Source: Desulfobacterales bacterium (lineage in GTDB: Bacteria > Desulfobacterota > Desulfobacteria > Desulfobacterales > JAIPEE01). From it: 49,782 nt of DNA. Made by a program: the position numbers and the translations under genes. Positions within the stretch are counted from its first letter, which is position 1, and every line of letters begins with the position of its first letter. The stretch lies in NCBI GenBank assembly GCA_021737275.1, contig JAIPEE010000029.1:1-49782 (forward strand), given 5' to 3'. This document shows, in pieces, positions 25,883 through 34,668 of the stretch. Below the pieces are notes generated by a model. The model made no database searches. It was not told the origin of the DNA and worked only from the letters and a program-made list of their open reading frames with translations.

Positions 25883-27274
25883 TTAGAATCCTTTTTCAAT
25901 CTTTTCTTTAAAAATTTCGACACTATTAATCTTAAGATCCAGAAGTTTTGCAATTCTGAATTTAGCATCAATACCTTTTGCAACACCAGGTGCTTCATTG
26001 ATACGACCAATGTCCAAATCTTCTCTGAGTTCGTTCATTGTTACCGGATCTACAAGCTCTTCAAGTGAAATGCCAAGTTTGTCTGCTACATATTTCTTTG
26101 CTTCATCTTTTCTCATTTTCTTGGAATATTGCATACGAGCCACCAGATCTCCAGCAGTTCGCATTCCGCCCATTCCTGAAACGAGTGCATGTGCAGCATG
26201 CATACCCATAGGATCGCCTACGCCAACCTACAACCCGTCCAGGTTACATATTTCAACATGGGCCTTGGATGCTCTGGATAATGCATCAATCGGCGGTGTA
26301 AGGTTCAGCGGCACTCCGCCGACACCCATGCCCAGACAGGCATGAATCGGAATACTGGAAACATCTGAAGCAGCTTTTGTCCAGGTACATGAACGTGCCA
26401 TATTCCAGGGAAGTGTCATATTTGTAACGATATTAACAGCCGGGCCGAAAACGGAAACCCCAACCGACTCAGCCAGCTTAAGCTGCTGATGAGGATAAAG
26501 GCCGGCAAGCCGTGTGCCTTCAAACTCAATGCTACCATGCATACCCAGTACAAATTCAGCAGCCATACCCATCTGGATGGCCATATCAGGAAATTTTTTC
26601 TTAAGTTTTTTAATTGCTGTAAGGGTGGCAAAAAACTCTGCATCACCGGCTGCACCGGTTGTATCAAAATTGATACCATCTGCACCCGATTCATACATTT
26701 CACTTCCAACATAAACCATATCATCAACAGCATATTCAATAGCTGCTTCATAAGATTCTATGGCTTCAGCTAGCTTCCCTTTGGGAATCAAATCAGCAGG
26801 ATTTGGGCAGGGTCCATCGGGCTGACTGTAAAGACCCATATTCGGCATAGCGCCATAAAGAAGTGGTGGTATTGTCAATAATTGAGCCTGCTCCATAACC
26901 GGTTTTTCAAAAGTAACTATTGGTTTAACCGGTTTATAGCTGTAATCAATGTGCGCAAGCTCAAGAGAATCAGCTCCCAGCGCTCTTTCCATAATCTGAA
27001 TAGACTGGAGCTGACTGGTTGCAATCTGGGCTCTCTGGATTTTTGTATTCATACTGTCATAACTCAGACAGCATTCATTACCCGGTTCTACACCGACAAT
27101 TCGGTACGGCGATGCAAAAATATCAAACAGAAAATCCAGATCATCTTGTGAAAGCGGATCAACATTTGCCCTTTCTGCAGCATCTTTAGTACCATCCTCA
27201 AGATCCTGACGGATTTCAGCTTCTGACATTTCAATCATGAAACCGTCACCCATGCGTGTTTTAAACTTTCCCAT
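25883..27274 (-). CDS. mtbB: Dimethylamine methyltransferase with in-frame amber (pyrrolysine), copy 1
   Basis: This is a 463-residue MtbB-family protein if the TAG at 26228-26230 is read as pyrrolysine (residue 349). MtbB moves a methyl group from dimethylamine to a corrinoid protein in the cytoplasm. The sequence before the amber ([39 protein letters not shown]) and after it ([44 protein letters not shown]) both match MtbB without interruption, and the length matches the archaeal enzyme. A strong AAGGAGG ribosome site precedes ATG 27274. The gene ends in TAA with a terminator. Its corrinoid partner (MtbC) and pylTSBCD are not in the window. Broken-gene status is unlikely because the amber sits at the known pyrrolysine site. 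Confidence 0.93.
26228..26230 (-). other. In-frame UAG predicted to encode pyrrolysine (mtbB copy 1)
   Basis: The codon context is GAC GGG TTG TAG GTT GGC, giving DGL-O-VGVGDP, the conserved MtbB active-site surrounding. It is codon 349 of the gene. No other stop interrupts the frame. Confidence 0.9.
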
Positions 27275-27360
27275 ACTTTCCCTCCTTAAAGTTTAAAAAA
27301 AATTAGTTGTATATATAAAAGAAGCAAAACGGTAATATTTAAAATTCAGTCCTGCTTCAC

Positions 27361-27394
27361 TGATATATCACATATCTTATAGCTGATACATCAG
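27361..27394. promoter_or_regulatory. Tandem palindromic operators and promoter of mtbB copy 1
   Basis: TGATATATCA (27361-27370) is a perfect palindrome and CTGAT-AC-ATCAG (27383-27394) is nearly perfect; their centres are ~23 bases (about two turns) apart. On the minus strand a TTGACA -35 (27413-27408) lies 17 bases from a weak TGTATC -10 (27390-27385) overlapping the second palindrome, consistent with repression of mtbB. The whole gap 27275-27801 (527 bases) between mtbB and prfC shows no gene. Confidence 0.45.
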
Positions 27395-27543
27395 ACTTCA
27401 CAATGTATGTCAAGATATATTTTTAATCATTTTAAAAAAATTGCTCTATATATTGAAGTAAAAATTAAATGGCCGGAATCCGGAAACTATTAATCGACAC
27501 ATATCTTGTCTGATCTGACAAAACAAGCTTAATATAACACATC

Positions 27544-27571
27544 TTGACACATTAAAACCCGTCTGCATAAT
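27544..27571 (+). promoter_or_regulatory. Possible sigma70 promoter for prfC
   Basis: TTGACA (27544-27549), 16-base spacer, CATAAT (27566-27571). It would leave a leader of about 220 bases before the TTG start of prfC. Pattern-based only. Confidence 0.4.
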
Positions 27572-27801
27572 AATGCCGGAGCCGGTTTATTATCTATTAT
27601 ATGATTCCCTTAAAACTGCCCTCTTGATTTAAGCATAAATATATTGTAAAGACTCAAACCCTTGAGCAGATAAAAATCGGTTCCTGCTATTATCCGGTAC
27701 TCATGAAATCATAAAAAATGCCGCAGCTTTGAATTAGTTGGTGAATTCGCCGGGCAAAATGTAAAGCGAATGCTATGGCGGTGCATTCTTGAGGTTAAAA
27801 A

Positions 27802-29388
27802 TTGGACAAATATAACGTAAAAGAAATTGATCGGCGTAAAACATTTGGAATTATCAGCCATCCGGATGCCGGTAAAACAACACTTACAGAAAAGCTGCTG
27901 CTATTCGGCGGTGCCATTCAGATGGCCGGTGCCGTAAAAGCCAGAAAAGCGGCCCGCCATGCTACAAGTGACTGGATGAGTATTGAAAAGGACCGCGGTA
28001 TATCCGTCACCTCTTCAGTCATGAAGTTCACTTATGGTAATTATGAAATCAATCTTCTGGATACACCCGGCCATAAGGATTTTTCTGAAGACACATACAG
28101 GGTGCTAACCGCTGTTGATAGTGCGCTCATGGTTATTGACAGTGCTAAAGGCGTTGAAGCACAGACAGAAAAACTGATGGAAGTCTGTCGTATGCGCAAT
28201 ACGCCAATCATCACCTTTATCAATAAGCTGGACCGTGAGGGTATGGAGCCGCTTGATATTCTCTCTGAAATTGAGGAGAAGCTTCAGATTGAGTGTGTAC
28301 CGCTTTCATGGCCGATCGGTATGGGAAAACGGTTTAAAGGCGTTTATAATCTCTATCGCAACCAGCTTAACCTTTTTACGCCCGGTCAGGAAACCAGAAA
28401 AAATGATATTATAACATTTAATGACATTAATGACCCGGAACTGGACAATATCCTGGGAACCCAGGCGGCCGCACTGCGTGAAGATATTGAACTGCTTGAA
28501 GGTGCTGCCAACCCTTTCTCCCATGAACAATATATGAAAGCCAGCCAGACACCGGTTTTTTTTGGCAGTGCCGTAAACAATTTCGGTGTAAAAGAACTCT
28601 TGGATGCATTTACCGAAATGGCACCGGTTCCCATTCCCAGACAGACTGTTTCCCGTGAGGTATCGCCTTACGAAAAATCTTTTTCCGGTTTTGTATTTAA
28701 GATTCAGGCCAATATGGATCCGGCACATCGGGACCGAATTGCCTTTCTGCGTGTCTGTTCCGGGAAATTCAATCGCGGCATGAAAGTTAAACATCATCGT
28801 ATCGGAAAAGAGGTTGCCATTGCCAATGCAACCATATTCATGGCTCAGGACAGGGCAAATGTAGAAGAGGCTTTCCCCGGCGATATTATTGGTATCCATA
28901 ACCATGGCACGATAAAAATCGGCGACACTTTTACTGAAAAAGAAGAATTGAAATTTACAGGCATACCCAACTTTGCACCGGATCATTTCCGCCGCGTCCA
29001 GCTAAAAAACCCGATGAAGATGAAACAGCTCCAGAAGGGGCTGGTCCAGTTATCTGAAGAAGGCGCAATTCAGGTCTTTCGCTCTGTTGCCAGCGGTGAG
29101 TATATATTAGGTGCCGTCGGTGTACTTCAGTTTGATGTCACCATGTCCCGCCTCAAAGCCGAATACGGTGTGGATGCGGTTTATGAACATATTGATTATG
29201 CGACCGCAAGATGGGTTGCCTGTGATGATAAAAGTAAACTGGCAAGATTTGAAAAAAACAACAATCTGAATATGGCGCATGATGGAGACGGATGCCTTGC
29301 CTTTCTGGCGGCCAGTGAGTGGCGACTGGGGCATACCATGGAACAGTGGCCGGAGATTATATTTCATAAAACGAGGGAAAGCTTGTAA
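27802..29388 (+). CDS. prfC: Peptide chain release factor 3 (RF3)
   Basis: This 528-residue translational GTPase recycles RF1 and RF2 after peptide release on the ribosome. The G1 P-loop [15 protein letters not shown] is at residues ~18-33, followed by G2 around [12 protein letters not shown]3 LDTPGHKDF and G4 [10 protein letters not shown]3-specific features include [20 protein letters not shown] and the C-terminal [20 protein letters not shown]. Length matches E. coli RF3 (529). The start is a TTG with GAGG upstream. It is divergent from the amber-containing mtbB, an interesting neighbour because RF3 affects stop-codon termination. Ends in TAA, with a shared terminator facing htpG. Confidence 0.95.
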   Translation: MDKYNVKEIDRRKTFGIISHPDAGKTTLTEKLLLFGGAIQMAGAVKARKAARHATSDWMSIEKDRGISVTSSVMKFTYGNYEINLLDTPGHKDFSEDTYRVLTAVDSALMVIDSAKGVEAQTEKLMEVCRMRNTPIITFINKLDREGMEPLDILSEIEEKLQIECVPLSWPIGMGKRFKGVYNLYRNQLNLFTPGQETRKNDIITFNDINDPELDNILGTQAAALREDIELLEGAANPFSHEQYMKASQTPVFFGSAVNNFGVKELLDAFTEMAPVPIPRQTVSREVSPYEKSFSGFVFKIQANMDPAHRDRIAFLRVCSGKFNRGMKVKHHRIGKEVAIANATIFMAQDRANVEEAFPGDIIGIHNHGTIKIGDTFTEKEELKFTGIPNFAPDHFRRVQLKNPMKMKQLQKGLVQLSEEGAIQVFRSVASGEYILGAVGVLQFDVTMSRLKAEYGVDAVYEHIDYATARWVACDDKSKLARFEKNNNLNMAHDGDGCLAFLAASEWRLGHTMEQWPEIIFHKTRESL

Positions 29389-29544
29389 AAGTGATTTCAA
29401 AACCCCATCTTATGCCCAATGGCTTCGTTCTCACATTTTTGAAATCCTCGAAATAGTTCACTATTCCTGTGGTTTAAAAAATACTGCGGCCTTGCCCTTG
29501 AACATAATCCAAGATTTTTAAACCACTTTAAAATACTCTATGCA

Positions 29545-29583
29545 ATACAAAACCCGGATGGCAATACCAACCGGGTTTTGTAT
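29545..29583. terminator. Bidirectional terminator between prfC and htpG
   Basis: ATACAAAACCCGG/CCGGGTTTTGTAT is a perfect 13-base stem with a 13-base loop, with TTTT in both orientations at the stem base. It lies between two convergent genes. Confidence 0.8.
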
Positions 29584-29602
29584 ATAATCATCTCAACAGA
29601 AA

Positions 29603-31531
29603 TTAAACAATTGAAGAAGTCATCAGCTCTCCGACAGTTTTACTGAACTGTGAAGGGTTTTCAATTTTTCCGCCCTCACTGATAATAGCCATATCCATCA
29701 AAAGGTTGCTGTATTCCTTTAGTTTGGGATTCGTTGTGTCGGTCTCAAACATATGCTTCATTTTACCGATGAACGGGTGATCAATATTGAGTTCCAGAAT
29801 CCGTTTGCTTATGGGTATATCCTGACCGGAGGCCTTCATTATTTTTTCCATATACGCACTCATATCAGATTCTTTGCCGGTCAGACAGGCAATGGAATCT
29901 TTCAGGCGGGATGATGCCTCAACTTCTTTGATTTTGTCTTCAAGGTGCCCTTTGATAAAACCAAACAGTGCAGAATAATCATCCTTCTTTTTTTCATCAA
30001 CCTTGTTTACATCAAGGTTTCCTTTTTCTGCACTCTTGAGCGGTTTTTTATCATATTCCGTCAGACCCTGGACAACCCATTCATCAACAGGATCGGTCAT
30101 CAGCAGAATTTCATAATCCTTTTCCCTGAGCTGTTCAAGGTGGGGACTATTAAGAAGTGTTGCCATATTATCACCGGTAATATAATAGATCTCTTTCTGA
30201 TCCTCTTTCATATTAGCGACATAATCTTTGAGCGAAATCCATTTATCCCGGGATTTGGTTGTTTTAAAACGGACAAGATCTGCAAGCTTGTCTTTATTCC
30301 CATAATCCGTAGAGAGCCCCTCTTTGATAACCGGGCCGAACACTTCATAGAACGCTTCATATTTCTCTTTGTCCATTTTGGAGAGCAGCTCAAAAATCTT
30401 TTTAACAAGGTTTATCCGAATATTTCTGACAATTTTATCCTGCTGGAGAATTTCACGACTGACATTCAGATTCAGATCCGGTGCATCGACCACACCTTTT
30501 ACAAAACGGAGATATTCCGGCATGAGTTCTTTGCAGTCATCCATAATAAAAACGCGTTTGCTGTAAAGGTGGATACCATGCTTGTGATCCTGGCTGAACA
30601 AATCAAATGGCGCTTTGGAAGGAAGATATAAAAGTGCTGTATATTCGGTTGTTCCTTCCAGTTTGACATGAAGATGATCAAGGGGTGGGTTCCAGTCATG
30701 GCTGATATGGTTATAAAACTCTTTGTGTTCTTCTTCGGTAATATCATTCTTGTTTTTGGTCCAGATGGCCTTCATGGAGTTCAGCGTCTCTTCTCTGATA
30801 ACCTTGTGCATCTTGGCTCCGGTTGGTTTACCATCCTTGTCAAACATCGGTTCAGACGGATCAACCTGCTCTTCACGTTCCACATCCATAACAACAGGAT
30901 AATTAACAAAGTCCGAATGTTGTTTTACAATATGACGAAGCGTATATTCCTGGGTAAAATCCTGCTCGCCCTCTTCCAGTTTTTTTAATTTGAGAAGAAT
31001 ACGAGTTCCACGATCCTCTTTTTTTGTCTCTTCAATTGTATAGGAGCCATCACCACTGGACTCCCATTTTACAGCTCTATCAGAACCGGCGGCTTTTGTT
31101 GTAACCGTAACTTTATCTGCCACAATAAAAGCACTGTAAAAGCCGACGCCAAACTGCCCGATCAGTTCCGGTGCCGGCGTCGCCTTTTTTTTGGATTTTT
31201 CAAGCGCAGCCACAAACTCTGCCGTTCCACTCTTTGCAATGGTTCCGATATTTTCCATAACCTCTTCATAGGTCATGCCAATACCATTATCGATAATTTC
31301 AAGTGTCTGCTTTTTTTCATCGGGTATCAGTTTTATTTTAAATTCGGCATCATCACCTAAAAGATTGCGTTCAGTCTGGGATTTGAAACGGAGGCGGTCA
31401 ATAGCATCGGATGCATTTGATATAAGCTCCCTTAAAAATATTTCACGATTTGAATAAAGTGAATTAATAATGATATTCATCAACTGCTGAACTTCTGTTT
31501 TAAACTGAAGTGTTTCTTTCTTGGGACTCAT
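29603..31531 (-). CDS. htpG: Chaperone HtpG (Hsp90)
   Basis: This 642-residue Hsp90 homologue is an ATP-dependent cytoplasmic chaperone. It has the N-terminal GHKL ATPase ([37 protein letters not shown]), a middle domain ([20 protein letters not shown]) and a C-terminal dimerisation region ending [20 protein letters not shown]. The bacterial form lacks the long charged linker and MEEVD tail, as here. An AAGGAG ribosome site precedes the ATG. Length is normal (E. coli 624). It appears unrelated to the neighbouring catabolic cluster. Confidence 0.96.
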   Translation of the reverse strand: MSPKKETLQFKTEVQQLMNIIINSLYSNREIFLRELISNASDAIDRLRFKSQTERNLLGDDAEFKIKLIPDEKKQTLEIIDNGIGMTYEEVMENIGTIAKSGTAEFVAALEKSKKKATPAPELIGQFGVGFYSAFIVADKVTVTTKAAGSDRAVKWESSGDGSYTIEETKKEDRGTRILLKLKKLEEGEQDFTQEYTLRHIVKQHSDFVNYPVVMDVEREEQVDPSEPMFDKDGKPTGAKMHKVIREETLNSMKAIWTKNKNDITEEEHKEFYNHISHDWNPPLDHLHVKLEGTTEYTALLYLPSKAPFDLFSQDHKHGIHLYSKRVFIMDDCKELMPEYLRFVKGVVDAPDLNLNVSREILQQDKIVRNIRINLVKKIFELLSKMDKEKYEAFYEVFGPVIKEGLSTDYGNKDKLADLVRFKTTKSRDKWISLKDYVANMKEDQKEIYYITGDNMATLLNSPHLEQLREKDYEILLMTDPVDEWVVQGLTEYDKKPLKSAEKGNLDVNKVDEKKKDDYSALFGFIKGHLEDKIKEVEASSRLKDSIACLTGKESDMSAYMEKIMKASGQDIPISKRILELNIDHPFIGKMKHMFETDTTNPKLKEYSNLLMDMAIISEGGKIENPSQFSKTVGELMTSSIV

Positions 31532-31583
31532 GGTTACTCCTTGATTGTATTTATTTATATTATTTTAAACAGTTACGAATGAA

Positions 31584-31610
31584 ATATTAGGCATAAAAGT
31601 GAATTGTCAA
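31584..31610 (-). promoter_or_regulatory. Possible sigma70 promoter for htpG
   Basis: On the minus strand TTGACA (31610-31605) is followed after a short 15-base spacer by TAATAT (31589-31584), 53 bases before the htpG start. No CIRCE or clear sigma32 element was seen. Confidence 0.4.
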
Positions 31611-31722
31611 GCGCTCAAACCTATTTCACCCAAATATTTATTCGTTGCAATCAGATAAAAATTACGTAATATTTTCGATATCACATCACGGTATTTCACA
31701 ATCAACTATGGAGATTCTTCCC

Positions 31723-32679
31723 ATGAGTGAATTTGAATATGAAAAAGGACCACTAAACCTTCCGTTTGTAGGACATTGTACATTCATGAAATCACAGGTT
31801 TGTACAGATCTGGACAAAGTTGATGCAGATGTCGCTGTTTTAGGTGTACCCAATGATATGGGTGGGCAATACAGGTCGGGCGCCCGTTTTGGCCCACGTT
31901 CTATTCGGGAGGCTTCGACCCTTTTTTCCTTTGGTCACGGCGGTGCTTATGATCATGAAGATGACATTACCTATCTTCGTGAAAAAGATGTCAAGATAGT
32001 CGATGTCGGGGATGCAGATATTATTCATACGGATATGATGCAAAGTCATAATAATACAGAAGCTGCAGTTCGAAAAATTCTTAAAAATAAGGCCATGCCA
32101 CTGATTCTGGGTGGGGACCATTCCATCACTGCCCCTGTAATCAAAGCATTTGATAGCCGGGGACCAATCCATGTCATACATTTTGATGCACACCTTGATT
32201 TTGTTGATGAACGTCACGGTGTCCGCTACGGCCATGGAAACCCTATGAAACGCGCATCTGAAATGAATCATGTAACAGGAATAACCCATCTGGGGATCAG
32301 AAATGTATCATCTTCAAGCCGAAAGGATTATGAAAGCGCCAGACAATCAGGTTCGGATATTCTTTCGGTAAGAGATATTCGCCGTCTTGGCAAAGTCAAA
32401 GTCTGCAAACGTATTCCAGCCCATATCAATTATTATGTAACCATTGATATTGATGGATTTGATCCGTCAATTGCACCAGGTACCGGCACACCCAGCCATG
32501 GTGGTTTCTTATATTATGAAGTACTTGAATTGCTGCAGCTGATAGCCAGGCAGGGGAACATTATTGGGTTGGACCTTGTTGAAGTGGCGCCTGCTTATGA
32601 CCCGGCTGACGTAACAGCAATTTTGGCAGCACAGCTTTTGATGAATACGATTGGTTATATATTTCATAAAAACAATTAG
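31723..32679 (+). CDS. Agmatinase/ureohydrolase family protein
   Basis: This ~318-residue binuclear-metal hydrolase of the arginase superfamily releases urea, or a related product, from a guanidino compound. Metal-binding motifs are complete: GGDHS (130-134), DAHLD (155-159) and DIDGFDPS (242-249), followed by APGTGTPS and VEVAPAYDPADVTA. The start at 31723 has GGAG upstream; a TTG at 31645 and an ATG at 31708 are alternatives. The family includes agmatinase, guanidinobutyrase, guanidine hydrolase and the dimethylamine-releasing metformin hydrolases, which cannot be told apart by eye. The gene opens the rightward catabolic cluster and ends in TAG. An agmatinase role alone would not explain the neighbours. 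Confidence 0.87.
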   Translation: MSEFEYEKGPLNLPFVGHCTFMKSQVCTDLDKVDADVAVLGVPNDMGGQYRSGARFGPRSIREASTLFSFGHGGAYDHEDDITYLREKDVKIVDVGDADIIHTDMMQSHNNTEAAVRKILKNKAMPLILGGDHSITAPVIKAFDSRGPIHVIHFDAHLDFVDERHGVRYGHGNPMKRASEMNHVTGITHLGIRNVSSSSRKDYESARQSGSDILSVRDIRRLGKVKVCKRIPAHINYYVTIDIDGFDPSIAPGTGTPSHGGFLYYEVLELLQLIARQGNIIGLDLVEVAPAYDPADVTAILAAQLLMNTIGYIFHKNN

Positions 32680-32731
32680 AAAGTGATGAGTACTATCGCT
32701 TTTTCCTCCTTACTTTAAGAAAGGTAAAAAA

Positions 32732-34432
32732 ATGGGAAATATCCAAAATTCAAAAACAGTCTTTACTGCAGACCTGGTATTTAAAAATGGTGCTGTTTAC
32801 ACTGTCGATAAAAATCGAAGCTGGGCAACTGCAGTTGCCGTTCATAATAAAAAAATAGTTTACGTTGGAGATGACGAAAGCGTTGAAAACTTTATTGGGG
32901 ATAATACCGAAACAATTAATCTTGATAGGAAAATGTTGTTACCGGGGTTCTTTGACAGTCATGCTCACCCCTCATCAATGGTTTTATCGGTTGTAGGCGT
33001 ATCTTTGTCAAACATTGAATCTCTTCAGGAATACCAGAAAACTGTTCAAGAATATGCCATCAAAAACCCGGATCTGAAAGCTATTTATGGCTACGGCTGG
33101 AGCAATCCAATCTTTCCGCCTATCGGTCCTTTAAAAGCAGACCTGGATGCTATCATCTCTGATCGTCCGGCAGCAATGATGTCTGAATGCGGGCATGCTG
33201 TCTGGGCCAATTCCAGAGCACTTGAAATATGCCGTATTACAAAAGAGACGCCTGATCCTCCCGGTGGCGTAATAGAACGTGATCCGGAAACAGGTGAACC
33301 GGCCGGCACATTACGTGAAAATGCGATGGACCTGGTAACCAATGTATTACCTCCTTTTACTGTTGCGCAGACAAAAACAGGCCTTCATAACTATATGAAA
33401 ATGGCAGCCGGCGAGGGTATTACAACCGTTAATGACTGCATGTTGATGTTTCCGGATGCAAAAGGATTTTTATTGGGCCAGGGTCCATATCGGTATAATA
33501 TTCAAACATTTGAAGAGATGGCTCAGCACAATGAATTGACACTGCGTGTTCGTGGTGCACTTTTTACGGCACCTGAACAGGGCGTTTCTCAGGTTCAGGA
33601 TATCAAAACAGAGATCGCAAAACATAACCACCCCCACTTTCAAATTAATGCTGCTAAAATATATGTAGATGGCGTCGTTGAAGGAAGAACGGCATTTTTA
33701 CTGGAATCCTATGAAGGTGAACCCGGCTTTTATGGAGAAAGTTTGTGGCCTGCCGACGTATTGAATGAAACATGCGTTGCCATAGATCAGGAAAATATCC
33801 AGATCCATGTCCATGCCATTGGAGATGCAGCTACCCGGATTACCTTGGATGCTTTCGAATTTGCGCAAAATACCAACACTGCCCGTGATGCCCGTCATCT
33901 AATAACTCACCTCCAGATTGTTTCAGATGCTGATATCTCCCGGCTTGCTGATCTTGATATAATTGCTGTTCTTCAACCCGTCTGGTTTAGAAATTTTTAT
34001 ACTGAATCAAATCTTCCTTTTTTGGGAAAGGAGCGTTCAGATAAACAGTTTCCTATGCAACGTTTTTTGGATGCCGGTGTAAAAGTAGCATCTTCAAGCG
34101 ACTTTCCGGTTACAGTCCCCTCTTCACCACTGCTTAGCATCATGACTGCCATTACCCGATCCGAAGAAGGTGTAACTGATCCTAATGAAGTTCAATGGCC
34201 GGAAGAACGTACAACCCTGGAAGAAATGATTGCCTCATATACAATCAATGGTGCATACGCACATTTTCTTGAAAATGAGACCGGATCCATTGAAGTTGGG
34301 AAAAAAGCTGATATGGTTATTCTGGATAAAAATCTGTTCGAAATACCGCCTTCAAAAATCAATAATATTAAGGTGCTAATGACCTTCTTCGATGGAAACG
34401 AAGTTTATCGGGACAGTACCGTACACGTATAA
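32732..34432 (+). CDS. YtcJ-like amidohydrolase (Amidohydrolase_3)
   Basis: This 566-residue metal-dependent hydrolase has an N-terminal beta-sandwich strand pair ([22 protein letters not shown]) and a TIM barrel with [10 protein letters not shown] (metal HxH), [16 protein letters not shown] (the position of the bridging Lys is occupied), [19 protein letters not shown] and the catalytic Asp in [11 protein letters not shown]. This family contains N-acyl and formamide hydrolases, such as N-substituted formamide deformylase. It probably cleaves an amide or related C-N bond in the imported substrate. It lies 52 bases after the ureohydrolase in the same direction, with AAGAAAGG ahead of the ATG. 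No signal peptide is seen, so it is cytoplasmic. Confidence 0.85.
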   Translation: MGNIQNSKTVFTADLVFKNGAVYTVDKNRSWATAVAVHNKKIVYVGDDESVENFIGDNTETINLDRKMLLPGFFDSHAHPSSMVLSVVGVSLSNIESLQEYQKTVQEYAIKNPDLKAIYGYGWSNPIFPPIGPLKADLDAIISDRPAAMMSECGHAVWANSRALEICRITKETPDPPGGVIERDPETGEPAGTLRENAMDLVTNVLPPFTVAQTKTGLHNYMKMAAGEGITTVNDCMLMFPDAKGFLLGQGPYRYNIQTFEEMAQHNELTLRVRGALFTAPEQGVSQVQDIKTEIAKHNHPHFQINAAKIYVDGVVEGRTAFLLESYEGEPGFYGESLWPADVLNETCVAIDQENIQIHVHAIGDAATRITLDAFEFAQNTNTARDARHLITHLQIVSDADISRLADLDIIAVLQPVWFRNFYTESNLPFLGKERSDKQFPMQRFLDAGVKVASSSDFPVTVPSSPLLSIMTAITRSEEGVTDPNEVQWPEERTTLEEMIASYTINGAYAHFLENETGSIEVGKKADMVILDKNLFEIPPSKINNIKVLMTFFDGNEVYRDSTVHV

Positions 34433-34499
34433 ACAGCAAAGCTGAAACCTATATATTTATTATAATATAAGATAGTTATAAAATAGTAAAATAATTTTC

Positions 34500-34528
34500 T
34501 TGACATGTCTGCCGTTACCTTCTATTAA
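34500..34528 (+). promoter_or_regulatory. Sigma70 promoter of the regulator gene
   Basis: TTGACA (34500-34505), 17-base spacer, TATTAA (34523-34528): a near-consensus promoter. It overlaps at its last base the palindrome described next. The leader to the ATG at 34669 is about 130 bases. Confidence 0.65.
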
Positions 34529-34542
34529 ATGGTAGAACCATT
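34528..34542. promoter_or_regulatory. FCD/GntR-type operator at the regulator's own promoter
   Basis: AATGGT-AGA-ACCATT is a perfect 15-base palindrome that fits the TNGTNNNACNA consensus of FadR-subfamily (FCD) GntR regulators. It lies at the transcription start region of the GntR-type gene, which implies autoregulation by steric block. No second copy was found by eye upstream of the transporter or the methyltransferase genes. Confidence 0.62.
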
Positions 34543-34668
34543 CAAAAATTTAAATTCGACTTCCGCTTGATATTGTTGAGATGCTCTCTGATTATGATGT
34601 AACACCTGTAAGTGAAACTTATTTTAATCGTTTTTTATTCATGTTTTTTTATCAAATATAAAAAATTT

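Noticed and set aside
26228-26230. mtbB copy 1 as a pseudogene with a nonsense mutation
   Set aside because: The TAG sits at the conserved pyrrolysine site, family sequence continues on both sides, and a second mtbB in the window has a TAG at the same site.
28306-28986. Leftward open frame of 226 codons inside prfC
   Set aside because: Shadow frame opposite a highly conserved gene; no ribosome site or recognisable domain.
29945-30631. Rightward open frame of 228 codons inside htpG
   Set aside because: Shadow frame opposite a conserved chaperone gene; composition is hydrophobic by codon mirroring only.
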